This document shows, piece by piece, positions 47,554 to 60,557 of a DNA stretch of 64,000 bases. This DNA is from Myotis daubentonii. Taxonomy: Eukaryota > Chordata > Mammalia > Chiroptera > Vespertilionidae. Location: NCBI RefSeq assembly GCF_963259705.1, contig NC_081842.1, positions 90,510,433 to 90,574,432 on the forward strand. Reading direction: 5' to 3'. Made by a program: the position numbers and the translations under genes. Numbering within the stretch: the first letter of the stretch is position 1; each line of letters begins with the position of its first letter. The notes below the pieces were generated by a model. That model saw only the letters and a program-made list of their open reading frames with translations. It was not told where the DNA came from and ran no database searches.

Positions 47554-48281
47554 TCTACACTAATAAAAGAGAAAAATGGTAATTGGCGTACGACGATACC
47601 CTTTTCATTGGCTAATCAGGGCTATATGCAAATTAACTGCCAACTAAGATTGGCAGTTAACTGCCAACAAGATGGCGGATAATTTGCATATGTAGGCACA
47701 ATGCAGGGAGGCGAAAGGGAAAGCAGGAAGAAGCCCCCTGCCACTGACAGTGATCGGAAACCCAGGGGGGTGCTAAGAGCTGGGGGGCAGGCCAAAGGCA
47801 GCCCTGGGGCCGCCTTTGCCCTGCCCCCCAGCCATGATCGGAGAATCAGGTGCCTTTGCCGCCCTGGCCAGTGATAGCAGGAAGTAGGGGTGGAGCCAGC
47901 GATGGGAGCTGGGCACGGTCGAAGATGGCAGTCCCGGGAGCTAGGGGCCCCTTGCTTGGGCCTAAAGCGAAGCCCACGATCGCGGGGCCGCTGCAGCTGT
48001 GGGTCCCCGCTGCCCAGGCCGAATGCCTCAGCCAGAGGCATCCTGCAGGGGCGGAGCCCACGCGATCGCGGCGCCCCTGCTGCCACCGCCGGTCCCCGCT
48101 GCCCAGGCCGGACGCCTAGGCCAGAGGCGTCCGGCCTGGGCAAGGGGCCGATCCTGCGATTAGAGGGTGATGGGGGTCAACGCCTGAGGGCTCCCAGTAT
48201 GTGAGAGGGGGCAGGCTGGGCTGAGGGACACTCCCCCCCCACACACACCCAGTGCACAAATTTCGTGCACCGGGCCCCTAG
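47554..48281 (+). mobile_element. GC- and CpG-rich Helitron
   Basis: It starts TCTACACTAATAAAAGAGAA, shares the GGTAATTGGCGTACGAC and CTATATGCAAATTAACTG head with 19408, and ends with the hairpin GTGCACAAATTTCGTGCAC and CGGGCCCCTAG. The middle, about 47750-48160, is strongly GC-rich with many CpGs (ACGCGATCGCGGCGCC). Open frames on both strands result from this composition. Confidence 0.94.
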
Positions 48282-49618
48282 TCTTTTATAAAAGCCACAC
48301 CATTAATACTTCTCAATTTGATTCATATATCTAACATCTGTTAGTTATTATTTGCATTTAGTAATTCTCATTTTAAAACTATTAGCCTGAATAATCTTGT
48401 ACCATAAACTCCCTTTGAGGTTCAATGAAATCATGACTCCATGCATTAAACTGAAATATTAGAAGTTATGTTCTTTCTACAAAGCCACATTAAGCCAACT
48501 TTAAAATAACAGTTAATAACTACTTAAGGGATGTATTTTATTATAATAAGAGGCAATACTTTTTTGATACATAAGTCAGTTTTTTTAAGCACAGACAGAT
48601 ATGATTATATGCATGTAAACATACATTTTCATAAACTTAAAAATTATGCTACCTACCCAAATCCAAACTGTCACAATTTTTTCTGCCAATGTTCATAAGC
48701 TTTTAGTCACAGTTTAATGACTCCTCTGTAAATATGTAATTAAATGTAGATATATCTTTTAAAATAGTATGTATAAAAATAAAGTTAAAGACCTAGATAC
48801 ATTTTCAAGTTGCCAATCTTTATATTAAAAAAACCTTTTAAAAAGCCTCTGTTTTAAGAAATAATGAAAAATAAACTAAAAGTAGTGTTACTGCTGACAC
48901 TAACATTGCAGATTTCTAGATCCTACAAATATATGATAGTAAATCTTCAAGATGGCAAAAAGTTAGCACTGTAAGTTATGATATTAATGAAATGAAAGAG
49001 TGTATGCATCAATTAAAAATAGCCTACACATATTCCAATTAGTACTTAAAATCTTCACACGTCTTAATCATCATAAAAATATAAAGTGGTTCAGCCAGTC
49101 TTGATACAATTTGTGCTTCATCTTAATAAAGAGGGCCTCCAGGCTTTTTCTAGTTGGGACCCAGAAATGATTGAGTTTCTTGCCACAATGAGCAACATTC
49201 TTTCCTGCTGTTCAGGCAACCAAAGGATATCATTGAAAAAGTGGTTCCAGAGTACAGTTCCTATGGAATATGCTTAAAAAGAGTAGGAGCTAGACAGCAG
49301 GCTTAAAAGAATCAGGCATTACACTGTGTAACTTCATAGTGAGAACAATATAGTTGATCCAGAGAGGTTCCCCTTTAAAAGCCCAAATATTTAGAAGTTG
49401 AAAATATTCCCTATGAGATGAAATTTTATTTACATTTCTATTTACCAAATATATAGGGTTAGAAATATTTTTTATTTTCCCATGCACCTAAAGATATTTT
49501 TGTATTAATTACTTCCTAAAATGACATAAAACAAAGAAACCAAATATGGTCATACATTTATTCTCTTGTATTGTAAGGCTTTGCTGAAGATTTTAGTAAT
49601 ATATATATATATTTTACA
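48282..49618. other. CADM2 intron, no feature seen
   Basis: AT-rich unique sequence with no exon or repeat recognised. Confidence 0.5.
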
Positions 49619-50250
49619 GGTAAAGGCCCGGTGCATGAAATTTTTGCATGGGGAGAGTCCCTCAGCCCAGCCTACACCCTTTCCAATCAGGGACCCCTCG
49701 GGGGATGTCTGACTGCCTTTCGCAACCTGAGACTGCTAGCTCCTAACCACTCACCTGCCTGCCTGCCTGAACACCCTAACCACCTCTGCCTGCCTGCCTG
49801 ATCACCCCTAACTGCTCCACTGCTGACCTGATTGCCCCTCACCACCTCTGCCTTGCCCTGCACCTCGAACCCAGGATTCCTTCCTCTAGCTGGTCACAGG
49901 CACCTGGGACCCAGGCTTCCCTCCCTCTGGCCGGCTGCTGGCACCCAGGACCCAGGGCAGCTTCGCCTGGGCTGGCCACAATTGCAGGCACCTGGGAGCG
50001 CGGGGTGGGCGGCTTGTCCCTCTTCTGGGATGCAGGCACAGGTGCAGCCACTGGCACCTGAGACTATGAGGTGGACAGCTTGTCCTTCTCCCAGGCTGCA
50101 GCCTGGCTGTTCTCCATTCCTCTCTCATTAGCTCATTTGTGCCTGGCTGGTCCCCATTCCTCTCTCCCCAGTGTTGAGTGCCTGAGCTGTTCCGGTGCAA
50201 GGGCACCAGGGCATGAGGGTGTGAGGACCATTTGCATATTAGCTCTTTAT
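49619..50250 (-). mobile_element. Helitron with decayed 3' terminus
   Basis: The left end reads GGTAAAGGCCCGGTGCATGA where CTAGAGGCCC is expected, so the terminus has mutated. The right end (TTTGCATATTAGCTCTTTAT) is the 5' head, interrupted by a Ves SINE. The middle has CCTGCCTGATCACCCCTAAC units and a unique GC-rich segment at about 49860-50200. Confidence 0.85.
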
Positions 50251-50452
50251 TATATTATTGATTTTTAGAGAAAGAGAAAGAAAGAGAGAGGGATGAAATG
50301 TCGATTTGAGAGAGAAACAGTTTACCTCTCTTAGGCACCCTGACCAGGGATTGAACTCACAACCTAGGTATGTGCCCTGACTTGGAATCAAAATGTCAAC
50401 CTCTTGGTGTATTTGACCATGCTCCAACCAACTGAGCCAACAGGCCAGGGCT
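50251..50452 (-). mobile_element. Ves SINE at the 5' edge of the Helitron
   Basis: On the minus strand: head AGCCCTGGCCTGTTGGCTCA, body with GTTCAATCCCTGGTCAGGGT, and a CTCTCTTTCTTTCTC tract before the tail. It abuts or entered the Helitron's 5' end. Confidence 0.9.
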
Positions 50453-51439
50453 ATCTTAACAGATATTTTTAAAACTTTTTAAAAACTCGTTTTTTTGTGT
50501 ACATATCTAATAAGAAATTCTTCAATAACTTTAACAACTTTCTATTTACAAATTAGCATTGGAAAGAATTGTCACAACTCTCAGACTATCAGTGTATTTA
50601 TAATCTTGAACCAGCTAAAAATCTATTTCATAATTTTCACTGAAACTCTTTAATTAGTCTTTGGGATATTTATTCTATGAAGTTATGCCAGAGTAACAGT
50701 CCCTCTAATTCTCCTAAGTGTATATGAGATTATTCACTCCCTAGGTAGTGATAGGAACGGAATCTTGCTAAGCCTTCATTGCTTTCATTCTCTCCTGTAG
50801 GCTCAAGCTTGAGAATACAAATAAGAGGTAAACAGTTCATTGTGGAAAATTCAGTTCCATGATGTCTCCTATAGGAAAAAAAAAATATTCTGGTGTCTTT
50901 GAGGAAATGAATAGGAGTAAAGGTCTTTTTTTAGTTTCGTATGGATGCACACTTCATTGGCTTTCTTTTCCCAAATGGTCATATCCTCTTTGAGTGCTTT
51001 AATAAGACAGTACATTTTGGGCTTTAATACTAAAGTTAATCTTATGAAATTAAACTGATACTTCCCAGATAAAAACATGGTCACTGTAATAGCACTCAAG
51101 TAAATACTTTGCTCTGGCTTGAAGGGGAAATTATATATATATATATATATTTGTTTTAATATAAGACAAAACAGGAACTTATAGTAATAACTCAGTGCCT
51201 TAGGTACCTAACTTATATGGCACATGAAATGATTACTGCCTTTATTTCAGTTTAGAAATTTCACAAGTGGCAGTAGATTTGATTGGAGTTTTAATATCAG
51301 GGAGAATTTTTAAAGCCTTATTTTTCTTTATTTCTTGTGATATTTTCACTCTAAAGTGAGAGAACATGGTAGGAGTTATGTAAATTTCTTGTATCCCTTT
51401 TTCTGTTTTAAGAAAAAAACTTTTAAATCAAGAATTATA
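50453..51439. other. CADM2 intron, no exon seen
   Basis: Unique AT-rich sequence with a short (TA)n tract at about 51132-51150. Confidence 0.5.
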
Positions 51440-51634
51440 CTGCCCTGGACAGTTTCTCAGGTGGTTAGAGCACCAAAAGGTGGAGGTTTTGATTCCAGGT
51501 CAGGGCACATACCTCGGTTTTGGGTTTGATCCCCAGTAGGGACGGGAGGTTTATGGAAGACAACCAATCAATGTTTCTCAGTCACATTGATGTTTCTCTC
51601 TCTCTCCCTTCCTCTCTCTCTAAAATAAATAAAT
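51440..51634 (+). mobile_element. Ves SINE
   Basis: Head TGCCCTGGACAGTTTCTCAG GTGG, then GATTCCAGGTCAGGGCACAT, TTGATCCCCAGTAGGGACGG, a TCTCTCTCTC tract, and an AAATAAATAAAT tail. Confidence 0.92.
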
Positions 51635-53174
51635 ACATATGCTTGGGTGAGGATTTCTTAAAAAGAATTATAATGAAGAACTATGCATAAAACTCTCATT
51701 GTTTATGCTAATTTTTAGAGAAATGGCAGGAGAAAATTAAATGCAAATTAATTGATAACTAAGTTTGAAATTGGGCTTAGGCAGAAAATTTTAAGTTTTA
51801 GATTTTTGAAAAGGAAGATTCTGAAAGAACTCTAGCCTATACAGTTCTCCAATGGGAAGATTGAGATTGCAACCATAAGACAAAGCTCAAAAAGTGCCAA
51901 CCAAATGAGGAAAAAGGAAAAAAAAAAAAAGAGAAGAGAAATAAAACTAGAAGCTGGAATCACTTTACTGCTTTTTTAAAAATTTAAAATATAAATAAAC
52001 AGCAAGTTCAAGTAGTCTTAGAGTTCTGAATTCAATTCAAAATGTAATTCTTTAATGAGTCTCCTTTGGAAAAGAAGGATGTGCTTGCTAAACATAAGAA
52101 ATAGAAAGGAATTTCTTGTGGAGCTATTTGTATACTGATCATTTCAGATTTAAAGACACACAAAGGAATATATTTATTATTGCAAATCAAAAGAGGTGTT
52201 TCTGAGCATAGTTTGCAAATAACATTCTGTATAGATTCAAAGTAATGTTCTTAATTATTCTAAAAATCTAATCTCTTGAAGGATATATCAAGTTGTGATT
52301 TTCCCCCTCAGATTTGATTGTTGTGCAACTTAATTGTAATGTGTGTGTTTTTTTTTTATTCCTGGTATTGATTTCATAGTTTTATGGGAAAATTTTTAAG
52401 AAGTAATATAACTTCTACTGTTTTCCAACTTGACTTTAGATGGTTTACTTATCACAATTTGGGTTCCATTTTAAAACACAATCAATGAAACATTTATGTG
52501 TCTTCATTATATATAGAATTTGGCTCAAGGGAAAACAAAACTTCAGAAACATAGTAAAATAGTCTTCAAAGAGTCTCAATGAATTTAATTACAGAGACTG
52601 TTCTACTTTTATACTTATATCTTAAGGCACACAAGAGATCAATGAAGTTTTCGTTGCTGTTGTTGTTAAAGACTATATATTCTGACTAGAAATCTAATAA
52701 GTTTATTCTAATATTATTAATAAGTTATTGATAAACGAATCTGTGAAAATTTTGGACCAGCATTATAAAGGATATAAGGAAAATAAAGTATCTCTACTCT
52801 CTGTAATATTATATTTTAGTAGTTTATATGTCATCAACCATAACACTTGCCAGGACATAGTAAGTAGCCTAAATAAGTTATAAGACATCATAAAGATTTC
52901 ATCACACATAAATTGGAAACATTACAGCAACCTTTATGAAAGATATAACATTGATTAGTGTCTTTAATTATGATAGGATTTTGACTGGAAGAAATGGAAG
53001 ATGCCATCTCATGAGGAGTCAGAACCCTACATGTTTGTCCTCCAGAAGCCATATTGTTTAAGATATAAATTTAAATATGCTTAATGTCAGGGAAAGAGAA
53101 TACAGTTGATAGGTAAAATTGCTTTAGACTAAGCTAAATTAGGAAAAAGTTAAAAATACTTGATACGATAATAG
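51635..53174. other. CADM2 intron, no feature seen
   Basis: AT-rich unique sequence with nothing recognised. Confidence 0.5.
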
Positions 53175-53632
53175 CATTAGGGTCCTTTGATAGGTGATTG
53201 GAAAAAGAAAATGTGGTACATATATAAAATGGAATATTACTTGGCCATAAGAAAAGATTAAATACTGCCATTTGTGACAATGTGGATGGACCGTGAGTAT
53301 ATCAAAATAAATCAGACAGAAAAAAGTTAAGAACCATATCATTTTATTCATATGTGTGATATAATACTGAGAGTAACAAATAAACAAACAAGAAAAAAAA
53401 AGGAAACTCATAGACACACACAACAGTATGGTGGTTACCAGTGGGAAGGGGGGTGGTAAGGTAATAAAGGGTAAAGGAGGTAAAACATATGGTGATGGAT
53501 GATGATTAGACTTTGGGTAGTGGTCACAGAATGCAACATACAAATCATGTATCATAGAAAGGTAGACTTGAAACCTATATAATCCTATTAACCAATGTCA
53601 TCCCAAATAAATTTAATAATAAATAAATAAGC
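53175..53632 (+). mobile_element. L1 3' end
   Basis: AAAATGGAATATTACTTGGC and CATAAGAAAAG are the end of L1 ORF2. The 3' UTR follows (GTATGGTGGTTACCAGTGGG, ACTTGAAACCTATATAATCC) and a tail of AAATAAATTTAATAATAAA. The minus-strand open frame across it is chance. Confidence 0.92.
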
Positions 53633-54854
53633 AATAAAGGACCTTGAGTGACAGACTAAAGAATCTAGACTTTCTTGAAAATGAAAATACTTTGCTTAGG
53701 TATTTAAGAAGTGAGAATTCCTGATTAGAGTTTTCATTAAGTGTACCAATGTAAATTATCTAAAAAAGAAAATTCAAAAAATAGACCATATATAGACTTC
53801 TAAAGAGAGCAAACAAGGTCCTACATGAAGCTGAAGTAATACTAAAGGAAAGCACAGAATTAGATAACAGAAGAGTTGTTGGGTAAGTAAATATAACTTT
53901 TTTGCAGTCAGCATTTTGGAACATGCTGAGTTTAAGTGCTAGAAGAAAATTAGTAAATACATATCCATCCTGCAATAAGGAAGTGAGAAATTAAAAACAG
54001 ATTGAGGACAGGGTTGGGAGCTTTTACAGAAAGAATTTGCAAGATTCATGGCTCAGGAAAAAGGAGGAGGAGGAGGAGGGAAAAGGAGGGAGGAAGAGAA
54101 GAAGAAATTACCCAATACTGTGAAATACTTTTATTTAGCACATGAGAAAAGTAAGTCAATGACGTCCTAGACGTCCAAGAGAAGTTTTAAAAGAATTATG
54201 TCATAGAAAAAAAAAAGAATCTCTAAAAATTAATTGACCTAAACATTGATCCTTATAACTAATCTAACACCTTGACCTGTCAATTCTCTTGACCTACTAA
54301 TTTTCTGATCCTCTCAAATCCAATAATTATTTTGTTAGCCCTACACTAAACTTTGTCATCATCATAACTTCAGTACCTTAAAAATCACAATATTTCCAAT
54401 CAAAACTCCCATCTTATTGGCTAACTGTTCTATTATACATCATCAAAACTTCCAATCCTAACTAATAAACTCACCATTTACCTTTATTCTGCAATGTCCT
54501 CCTCCAAATCCTTTCTTTAATCAGTCTTACAATGGAATCAATATTTTGTTATTTTGCCTTATCCATTATGCTCATCTGGTTAATTTTCAGTCCTAATGAA
54601 CACAACTTTTACATCTTCTCTCTAACTTTATCAGAACATCAAAACAAACTAAAGAAAAAAATACTGCTTTTGAAATCGTCATGCATGAACGCACAGAAAG
54701 AGCAAAGAGAAGGGCAATGTTAAAGCCAAAGTAAATTTTATTATCATGTCTTTGAGTATTTCATGATTTTTATTTTATTTTGTTTTTCTAATCGGGAAAA
54801 ATGCCGATTATGTATCATCATAAACATTTTTAGAACATATGATTAGATCAATAT
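53633..54854. other. CADM2 intron, no feature seen
   Basis: AT-rich intron. A short GGA-rich tract lies at about 54060-54105. Confidence 0.5.
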
Positions 54855-55562
54855 ATTTCTTTTTTTAAATTTCTTTATTGATTGAGGTATTACATATGTG
54901 TCCTTATCCCCCCATTGTCCCCTCACCTCCCCACACTCATGCCCTCACCCCCCTGTTGTCTGTGTCCATTGGTTAGGCTTATATGCATGCATGAAGTACT
55001 TTGGTTGATCTCTCCTCCTTACCCCCACCCTCCCCTACCTTTTCTCTGAGGTTTGACAGTCTGATGGATGCTTCCCTGTCTCTGGATTTGTTTTTGTTCA
55101 TCAGTTTATGTTGTTCATTATATTCCACAGGTGAGTGAGATAATGTGATATCTATCTTTCTCTGACTGGCTTATTTCACTTAGTATAAAGTTCTCAGTTC
55201 CATCCATGCTGTTGAAAATTCCTTCTTTTTTTTTTGTTTTTGTTTGTTTGTTTGTTTGTTTACCACAGCGTAGTATTCCATAATGTAGATGTACCACAGT
55301 TTATTTAATCCACTCCTCTGCTGATGGGCACTTAGGCTGTTTCCAAATCTTAGCTGTGGTGAATTGTGCTGCTATGAAAATAGGGGTGCATATATCCTTT
55401 CTGATTGGTGTTTCTAGTTTCTTGGGATATATTCTTAGGAGTGGGATCACTGGGTCAAATGGGAGTTCCATTTTTAGTTTTTTGAGGAAACTCTATACTG
55501 TTCTCCACAGTGGCTGCAGTGCATGAGGGCTCCTTTTTCTCCACATCCTCACTATATTTCAG
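54855..55562 (-). mobile_element. L1 3' end, antisense
   Basis: On the plus strand: TTTCTTTATTGATTGAGGTA, TCTGTGTCCATTGGTTAGGC, TGACTGGCTTATTTCACTTA, then GTAGTATTCCATAATGTAGA and GTGGGATCACTGGGTCAAAT. Together these are the complement of L1 3' UTR and ORF2 end, over about 700 bp. It is the best-preserved copy of the family that also ends the element at 438. Confidence 0.94.
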
Positions 55563-55751
55563 CCTTCCAAACTCTTTAAATTATATTTAAAATGAACATT
55601 TTTGCAAGATCTAAATTTTGATACAGCTAGTATTAAATTTATTCTGTTCTAACATTGTAAATATTTAAGACTAGAAATGTTAAGCAAATGAAGTAGGAGA
55701 AGGAGGAGACGGAGAAGGAGGAGAAGGGGAAGGGGAAGGGAAGGGGAATGG

Positions 55752-55844
55752 GAAGAAGAAGAAGAAGAAGAAGAAGAAGAAGAAGAAGAAGAAGAAGAAG
55801 AAGAAGAAGAAGAAGAAGAAGAAGAAGAAGAAGAAGAAGAAGAA
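55752..55844. repeat. (GAA)n microsatellite, about 31 units
   Basis: An uninterrupted GAA/AAG run of 93 bp, preceded by a purine-only stretch (GGAGAAGG and GGGAAGGGGA types) from about 55691. Confidence 0.97.
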
Positions 55845-55991
55845 CAAGAAAGAGGCTTGACAAAATTACTCAGATGAAAAATTTTTTATAACTTCTCTTT
55901 TAAATCTGTACTTTTCCATTTTTTTCTAGCCTTTTGCAGTTGTATTGATTGATTTGATAAGTACATACTTGCATATTTGCATGTGTGAGAT

Positions 55992-56065
55992 GGCAGATAG
56001 ATAGATAGATGATAGGTATGTAGATAGATAGATGGTAGATGATGATAGATAGATAGATGATAGAT

Positions 56066-56104
<39 letters not shown>

Positions 56105-56127
56105 CGATAGATAGATGATAGATAGAT

Positions 56128-56169
<42 letters not shown>

Positions 56170-56190
56170 CAGATAGATAGATAGATAGAT
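55992..56190. repeat. (GATA)n microsatellite
   Basis: About 200 bp of TAGA/GATA units with interruptions (TGATAGATGA, TAGATCGA, TAGACAGA). Long minus-strand frames of YLSI repeats derive from it. Confidence 0.97.
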
Positions 56191-59100
56191 CCTTAGCTTT
56201 TTTGACATTGGTCTCCACTCCCTTTTGCATTTAGTGGTTTCTGGATATATTCTTCAATCTCTTGTTTTATCCTCATAATTCTTATAGGTTTATCTTTGCT
56301 CAACTTGGATATATTTCCCAAACCTGCACAATTCTTTTTATGAAAAGCAATAAACACTCCAACCCCTTTCTATTTGCAGTTTGAGAATCCCAGTGATTCC
56401 TTTTGAAAGGCTCAGCAACGAAAGCCCCTGCTCAAAAATCACCATCAGTCTGTTTTCTCTGCTAGGGTCAAAAGTGTTGAATGCAGTAATAAATGCAGTC
56501 AGTTTGAAGGGGGAAATCCAAGCCCACTTATTCCATTACTAGTAAATTGCAAGCTAAAACTCTGACTCTGAGTTTAGGTACTCAGGTAAATGCCTGAAAT
56601 CAACTATTGCAGTCTCATTACTTTAAAGGTTAGAGTTAGATGGGACAATAACATTGATGTTAATTTCACCAGGAGATTTAAAAGCTCAATAGCAAGTAAT
56701 GAATGGACTTCTTCTATCCTGATTAATCTGAGCATATGCTGCTTGATTATAATTTTTAACACACTTCTTACCTCCACATTTAGAAGCTTGTTAAAACAGA
56801 AAGTAACCTATATACAAGAGTAAGTGCACTATAGAAGACTTAAAAATAATAGCATTTTTTAGAGTGCCTGTGAAATCCTGGACCACTTTTCACTGATAAG
56901 TAGTGTTCATTGATTATTTTGACACTTTTAAGAAATAAAGGCAGTCATATTACAAACTGTATAATTTCAGCCAATTTATGGCACACAAATAAAAATTATT
57001 CTAGAAAAGATAAGATTGCTATGATACTGGAGAAGTGGCAGATTTTTGTACTGATGGAAAAATATTCAAGATTGTGCCAAATGCTTAGACTAAGCTCTCA
57101 AGAACTTGTGCTAAAGCAAAACAATTACATATGCCTTATCTGTACTTAACATTTATTGTCTTTAATAAACATATAATATCAATTCCTGGTTAAAAGATAA
57201 ATAAATCTCAAGTAAACATCTATTTACACAATAATAAGTCCTTCAATGTATGTACATTTGGTTTAAATTCTTAATGATATATTTAAAAATTATCATTCTT
57301 AAGGAAATATATTTTCAACTTATTTGAAACTTAGTAGGTCCTGAAAACCTCATTTGACTAAGCTAGATTTAGAACAATTTTTAAATCAAGAATTTGTGAG
57401 TCAAAGTTTCTCAGAATCTGCTACTTCATCAACCTGTGCTATTATAAGGATAGTTTGATTCCATATCAAACATATCTGAAAGCATCATAATCAATCAAAT
57501 GCATGAAAACCATTCAGTTCAAGGGTACATTATAATTATGGGGTATTTTTGTCTACATACTAGTAAGAGTTACTTTGAATCCACTATTTCTATGACTGTA
57601 AAATAGTGCTAATTAATCTTATAAGAATCAACACTTATGTTAGACCCTGTATCACCATTATAGAACTGCTTCTGTTCTATAATTGTTTTTTTTCTAATAT
57701 TGAAACCAATAGTCTTAGAAAAGTAAAAGGCAAGTGTACATCATTTACCTGGTAGTTTGGGAATTAAATGTTTGATGTAGGTAATTGCTGGAGATAATTG
57801 AAATTTAAGATTAAAATTTGAAAGTAGATTTTAATAATTTGGTCCTTCTCAAAGGATCAAACTTTTCTGCATTATTAAACTGAACATACTTAGTGGCATT
57901 TGACTGCATTTTTGGTGCTAAGATCTCTTCAGTTTGAACATACATTTTAGTATAGTGATGGCCTTAGAGAAACCGAAGTAATTAGGACATAACATGTTCT
58001 TTCCCTGAATGTCTTCAATTCCAACTTCACCACAAGTGGTGTTAATGCAACGGTTTTCAACTCTTTTGAGGCCTGACCTCAGTAAAAAGCATATTTTACA
58101 ACCTCATACAATACATAAACTCAAACAGGAAGCAAAACTTTGCTCTTTCTAATATACTGCGACATTTTCTTTTCCTTCATTCCTTCGCTATATTTTCCTG
58201 TCCTATTCTATTTTTTCTACGTTTTAGTTTTTAAAAGGGTTTTTTTAATTGAACTTATAATTCATTAATAAGTTACAACCAGCAATTTGAAAACACTGCA
58301 TCTGTAACCCACAGTGAAAGCTCCTGTGGCCTCTAGGTTTTTCTGTCCCTACACTGACAGCTATTATATTTTTAATACCTCACTATGCTCATCTCTGTTA
58401 GTGGCAAATTTGAGTGCCAGTGCTTAAGTCTATCACAGCTCACCGTATCAGGGACAATTGCTGATGGCAAGTCAAATTAGTTGCTGCTTGCTACTTCTGC
58501 TTTTTAAAATTTTGTCTGTCTCTCGTCGTCCTTTCCTTGAAGTGGCCAAGATATTTTTAGTACTCTGAATTTGCAAGAGTTGGGCTTTAAGGCCATCATC
58601 AATCACTGACAGATTCTTCCTACTCTAATTGGAGACATTTGTAAATGTTCACATTTTCTACAATTTGGGTTGCTGTTTAAGTATTTTTTGTTCAAATGTT
58701 GAAGTTTAAGAACTTCTATATGATTGTGGGAATACCTGAAAAAGTGAATCAATATACACCATGCATTTTAAAAACATGTGTGCAATGCAGAAAATCCTCT
58801 TTAGATTTCTAAGTTTGAGTAAATGGCTCTCTGAGAAAAAGATTTTCTCAATTTTAACATTAATTGAAATAATACTCAATGTCTAGAGTGAATCTAAATT
58901 ACTTTTATTCCCATATTTTTTTCTGTACATATTTTACAAAAGTGAAAATCAAAATATTTAATACAGGCAGAGTGTAATCTATTTCGTAGCAAACTTGACC
59001 AGACTGGTATTTGCTCTAACATTATGACACATAATATGAAAAGAAATTGCATGTTGAGCAATGGGTTAAGAATTTCTTTAATCAAGGATGTAGTATAGTA

Positions 59101-60026
59101 TTTCATATTTTTTAAATGGTGAGTGATTTTTTGTTTCTGTAATTTTCCTATAATTATTTTAACGACTTGGTTTTTATATAAAAACACAAGCAATGTTTAT
59201 AGATCTTTAGATAAAAAGTAAAATGCTTAGGTGTAATCTTATAATTAATATATATAAACACTACATAGTTTTAAACCCATGAGCCCAAAAGTGCAGCTTG
59301 AAAATCTAATCAATGTCTATGACAGCATCATTCCACAATGGTGTCCTAAGCATACTGAGACATTTTTGTGTGAAAGTTTTCTACAGAAGATTTACATAAT
59401 TCCTCAAAATAATTGGCTTTTTGTTGCAAGAAAACTGCTTACCTGGAAATGTTCAAGAAGTACATTTCCTCTATGGATCTATAATCGGGGTTCTGCACAA
59501 CTTATGGGACTTTCACAAGACGTACGGATGTTTAATTGAAAGTGATTGAGTGCCCAACATACCACTGATGCCCAGCCCAAATAACAGCAGTGGAGATTGC
59601 CCAGAGTCAGCAACTTGTTTCCAAAACCAAACCAAATATATTCGGTCTCATTTCCAAGATAAGCACTTGTGTGTTTCCAGAGAGTTAATGTGTAATTAAA
59701 TTTTGAAGCCATGAGATGGAAGCAAAAGACCATATGGGTCTCAGGAAAAGAACCACACAGGAAAAGGACAGCACACGGATATATTTTTAAAAATTATATA
59801 CATTTAGAGATAATTTCCTTTGAGAACATTTTGGGAAAATATGGACTATTTTGCCTTTAACTTTTAATTAATTGAGATCATTTTGTATTTCTCTAGATAT
59901 CAGAACACAAAGAAATAAAAACATCCTAAATATCCTTTAACCTTCATTATCTAAGGACTGCCATTTCAAAAGTATCTATATGATAAGGAGACCCTTATGT
60001 TTATTCAGCCAATTGCTTTGGTGACA
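56191..60026. other. CADM2 intron, mostly unique
   Basis: No exon was found, including the preceding CADM2 Ig exon. A possible hAT-like MITE lies within it (listed separately). Confidence 0.5.
58047..58305. mobile_element. Possible hAT-like MITE
   Basis: The left end CAACGGTTTTCAACTC and right end CAGCAATTTGAAAACACTG resemble diverged inverted repeats of hAT/Charlie-type elements. I see no target-site duplication. Confidence 0.4.
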
Positions 60027-60557
60027 TCTATATATATAGTATATATAAAGAGTCAGGGTCCTAAGGATCAAGGCTCAACCTAACATGGAGGTCAGTGCTG
60101 GGTTGCCCTGGCGACCAGCACTGACTGCAGCTGGTGCTGGGGCAGCAACCCAGCACTGACTGCTGAGGGGGCTGCGGATCAGGCCCAGAGAGAGGCCTGC
60201 AGAGAGAGAGGCAGGGTCTGATCTGCAGCCTCAGTGGCAGATGTTGATCAGCCACTGCCTCTCTCTTTCTCTCCCAGCTTCACCAGCAGCCATGCCTGTT
60301 TCTCTCCAAGCCTCCTCAGGGTCTGCTGATCAGGCCTGCCTCTTTGATCAGGCCCAGAGATGCTGACTGGCATAGAAACCGACCAATCAGAACCAAATCT
60401 GGGTGAAGTGCCAGGAGCCAATTGCTGCCTAGGAAGTGGAGCTTTTAACACTTTACTGGCATAGAAACTGACCAATCAGGACCAAATCTGGGTGAAGTGT
60501 GAGGAGCCAATTGCTGCCTAGGAAGTGGAGCTTTTGACACTTTACTGGCATAGAAAC
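60027..60557 (+). mobile_element. Compound Helitron, 5' module (left of ERV)
   Basis: It starts TCTATATATATAGTATATAA AG, a Helitron-like 5' end related to that of 45306. The body includes GTCAGTGCTGGGTTGCCCTG and repeats of an 85-90 bp unit beginning CTGGCATAGAAAC(C/T)GACC AATCAG. An ERV interrupts the unit at 60557 and it resumes at 62836. Confidence 0.83.

Noticed and set aside
47622..48204. Minus-strand 173-codon and plus-strand 104-codon frames
   Set aside because: CpG-rich Helitron filler; Pro/Arg/Gly-rich translations on both strands at once indicate composition, not coding.
49086..49277. 63-codon plus-strand frame beginning MVQPVLIQFV
   Set aside because: Short, no splice context on the plus strand that I can support, and no recognised family.
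53139..53555. Minus-strand 138-codon frame
   Set aside because: It is the complement of an L1 3' end.
55639..56230. Poly-Leu and YLSI-repeat frames
   Set aside because: Translations of GAA and GATA microsatellites.
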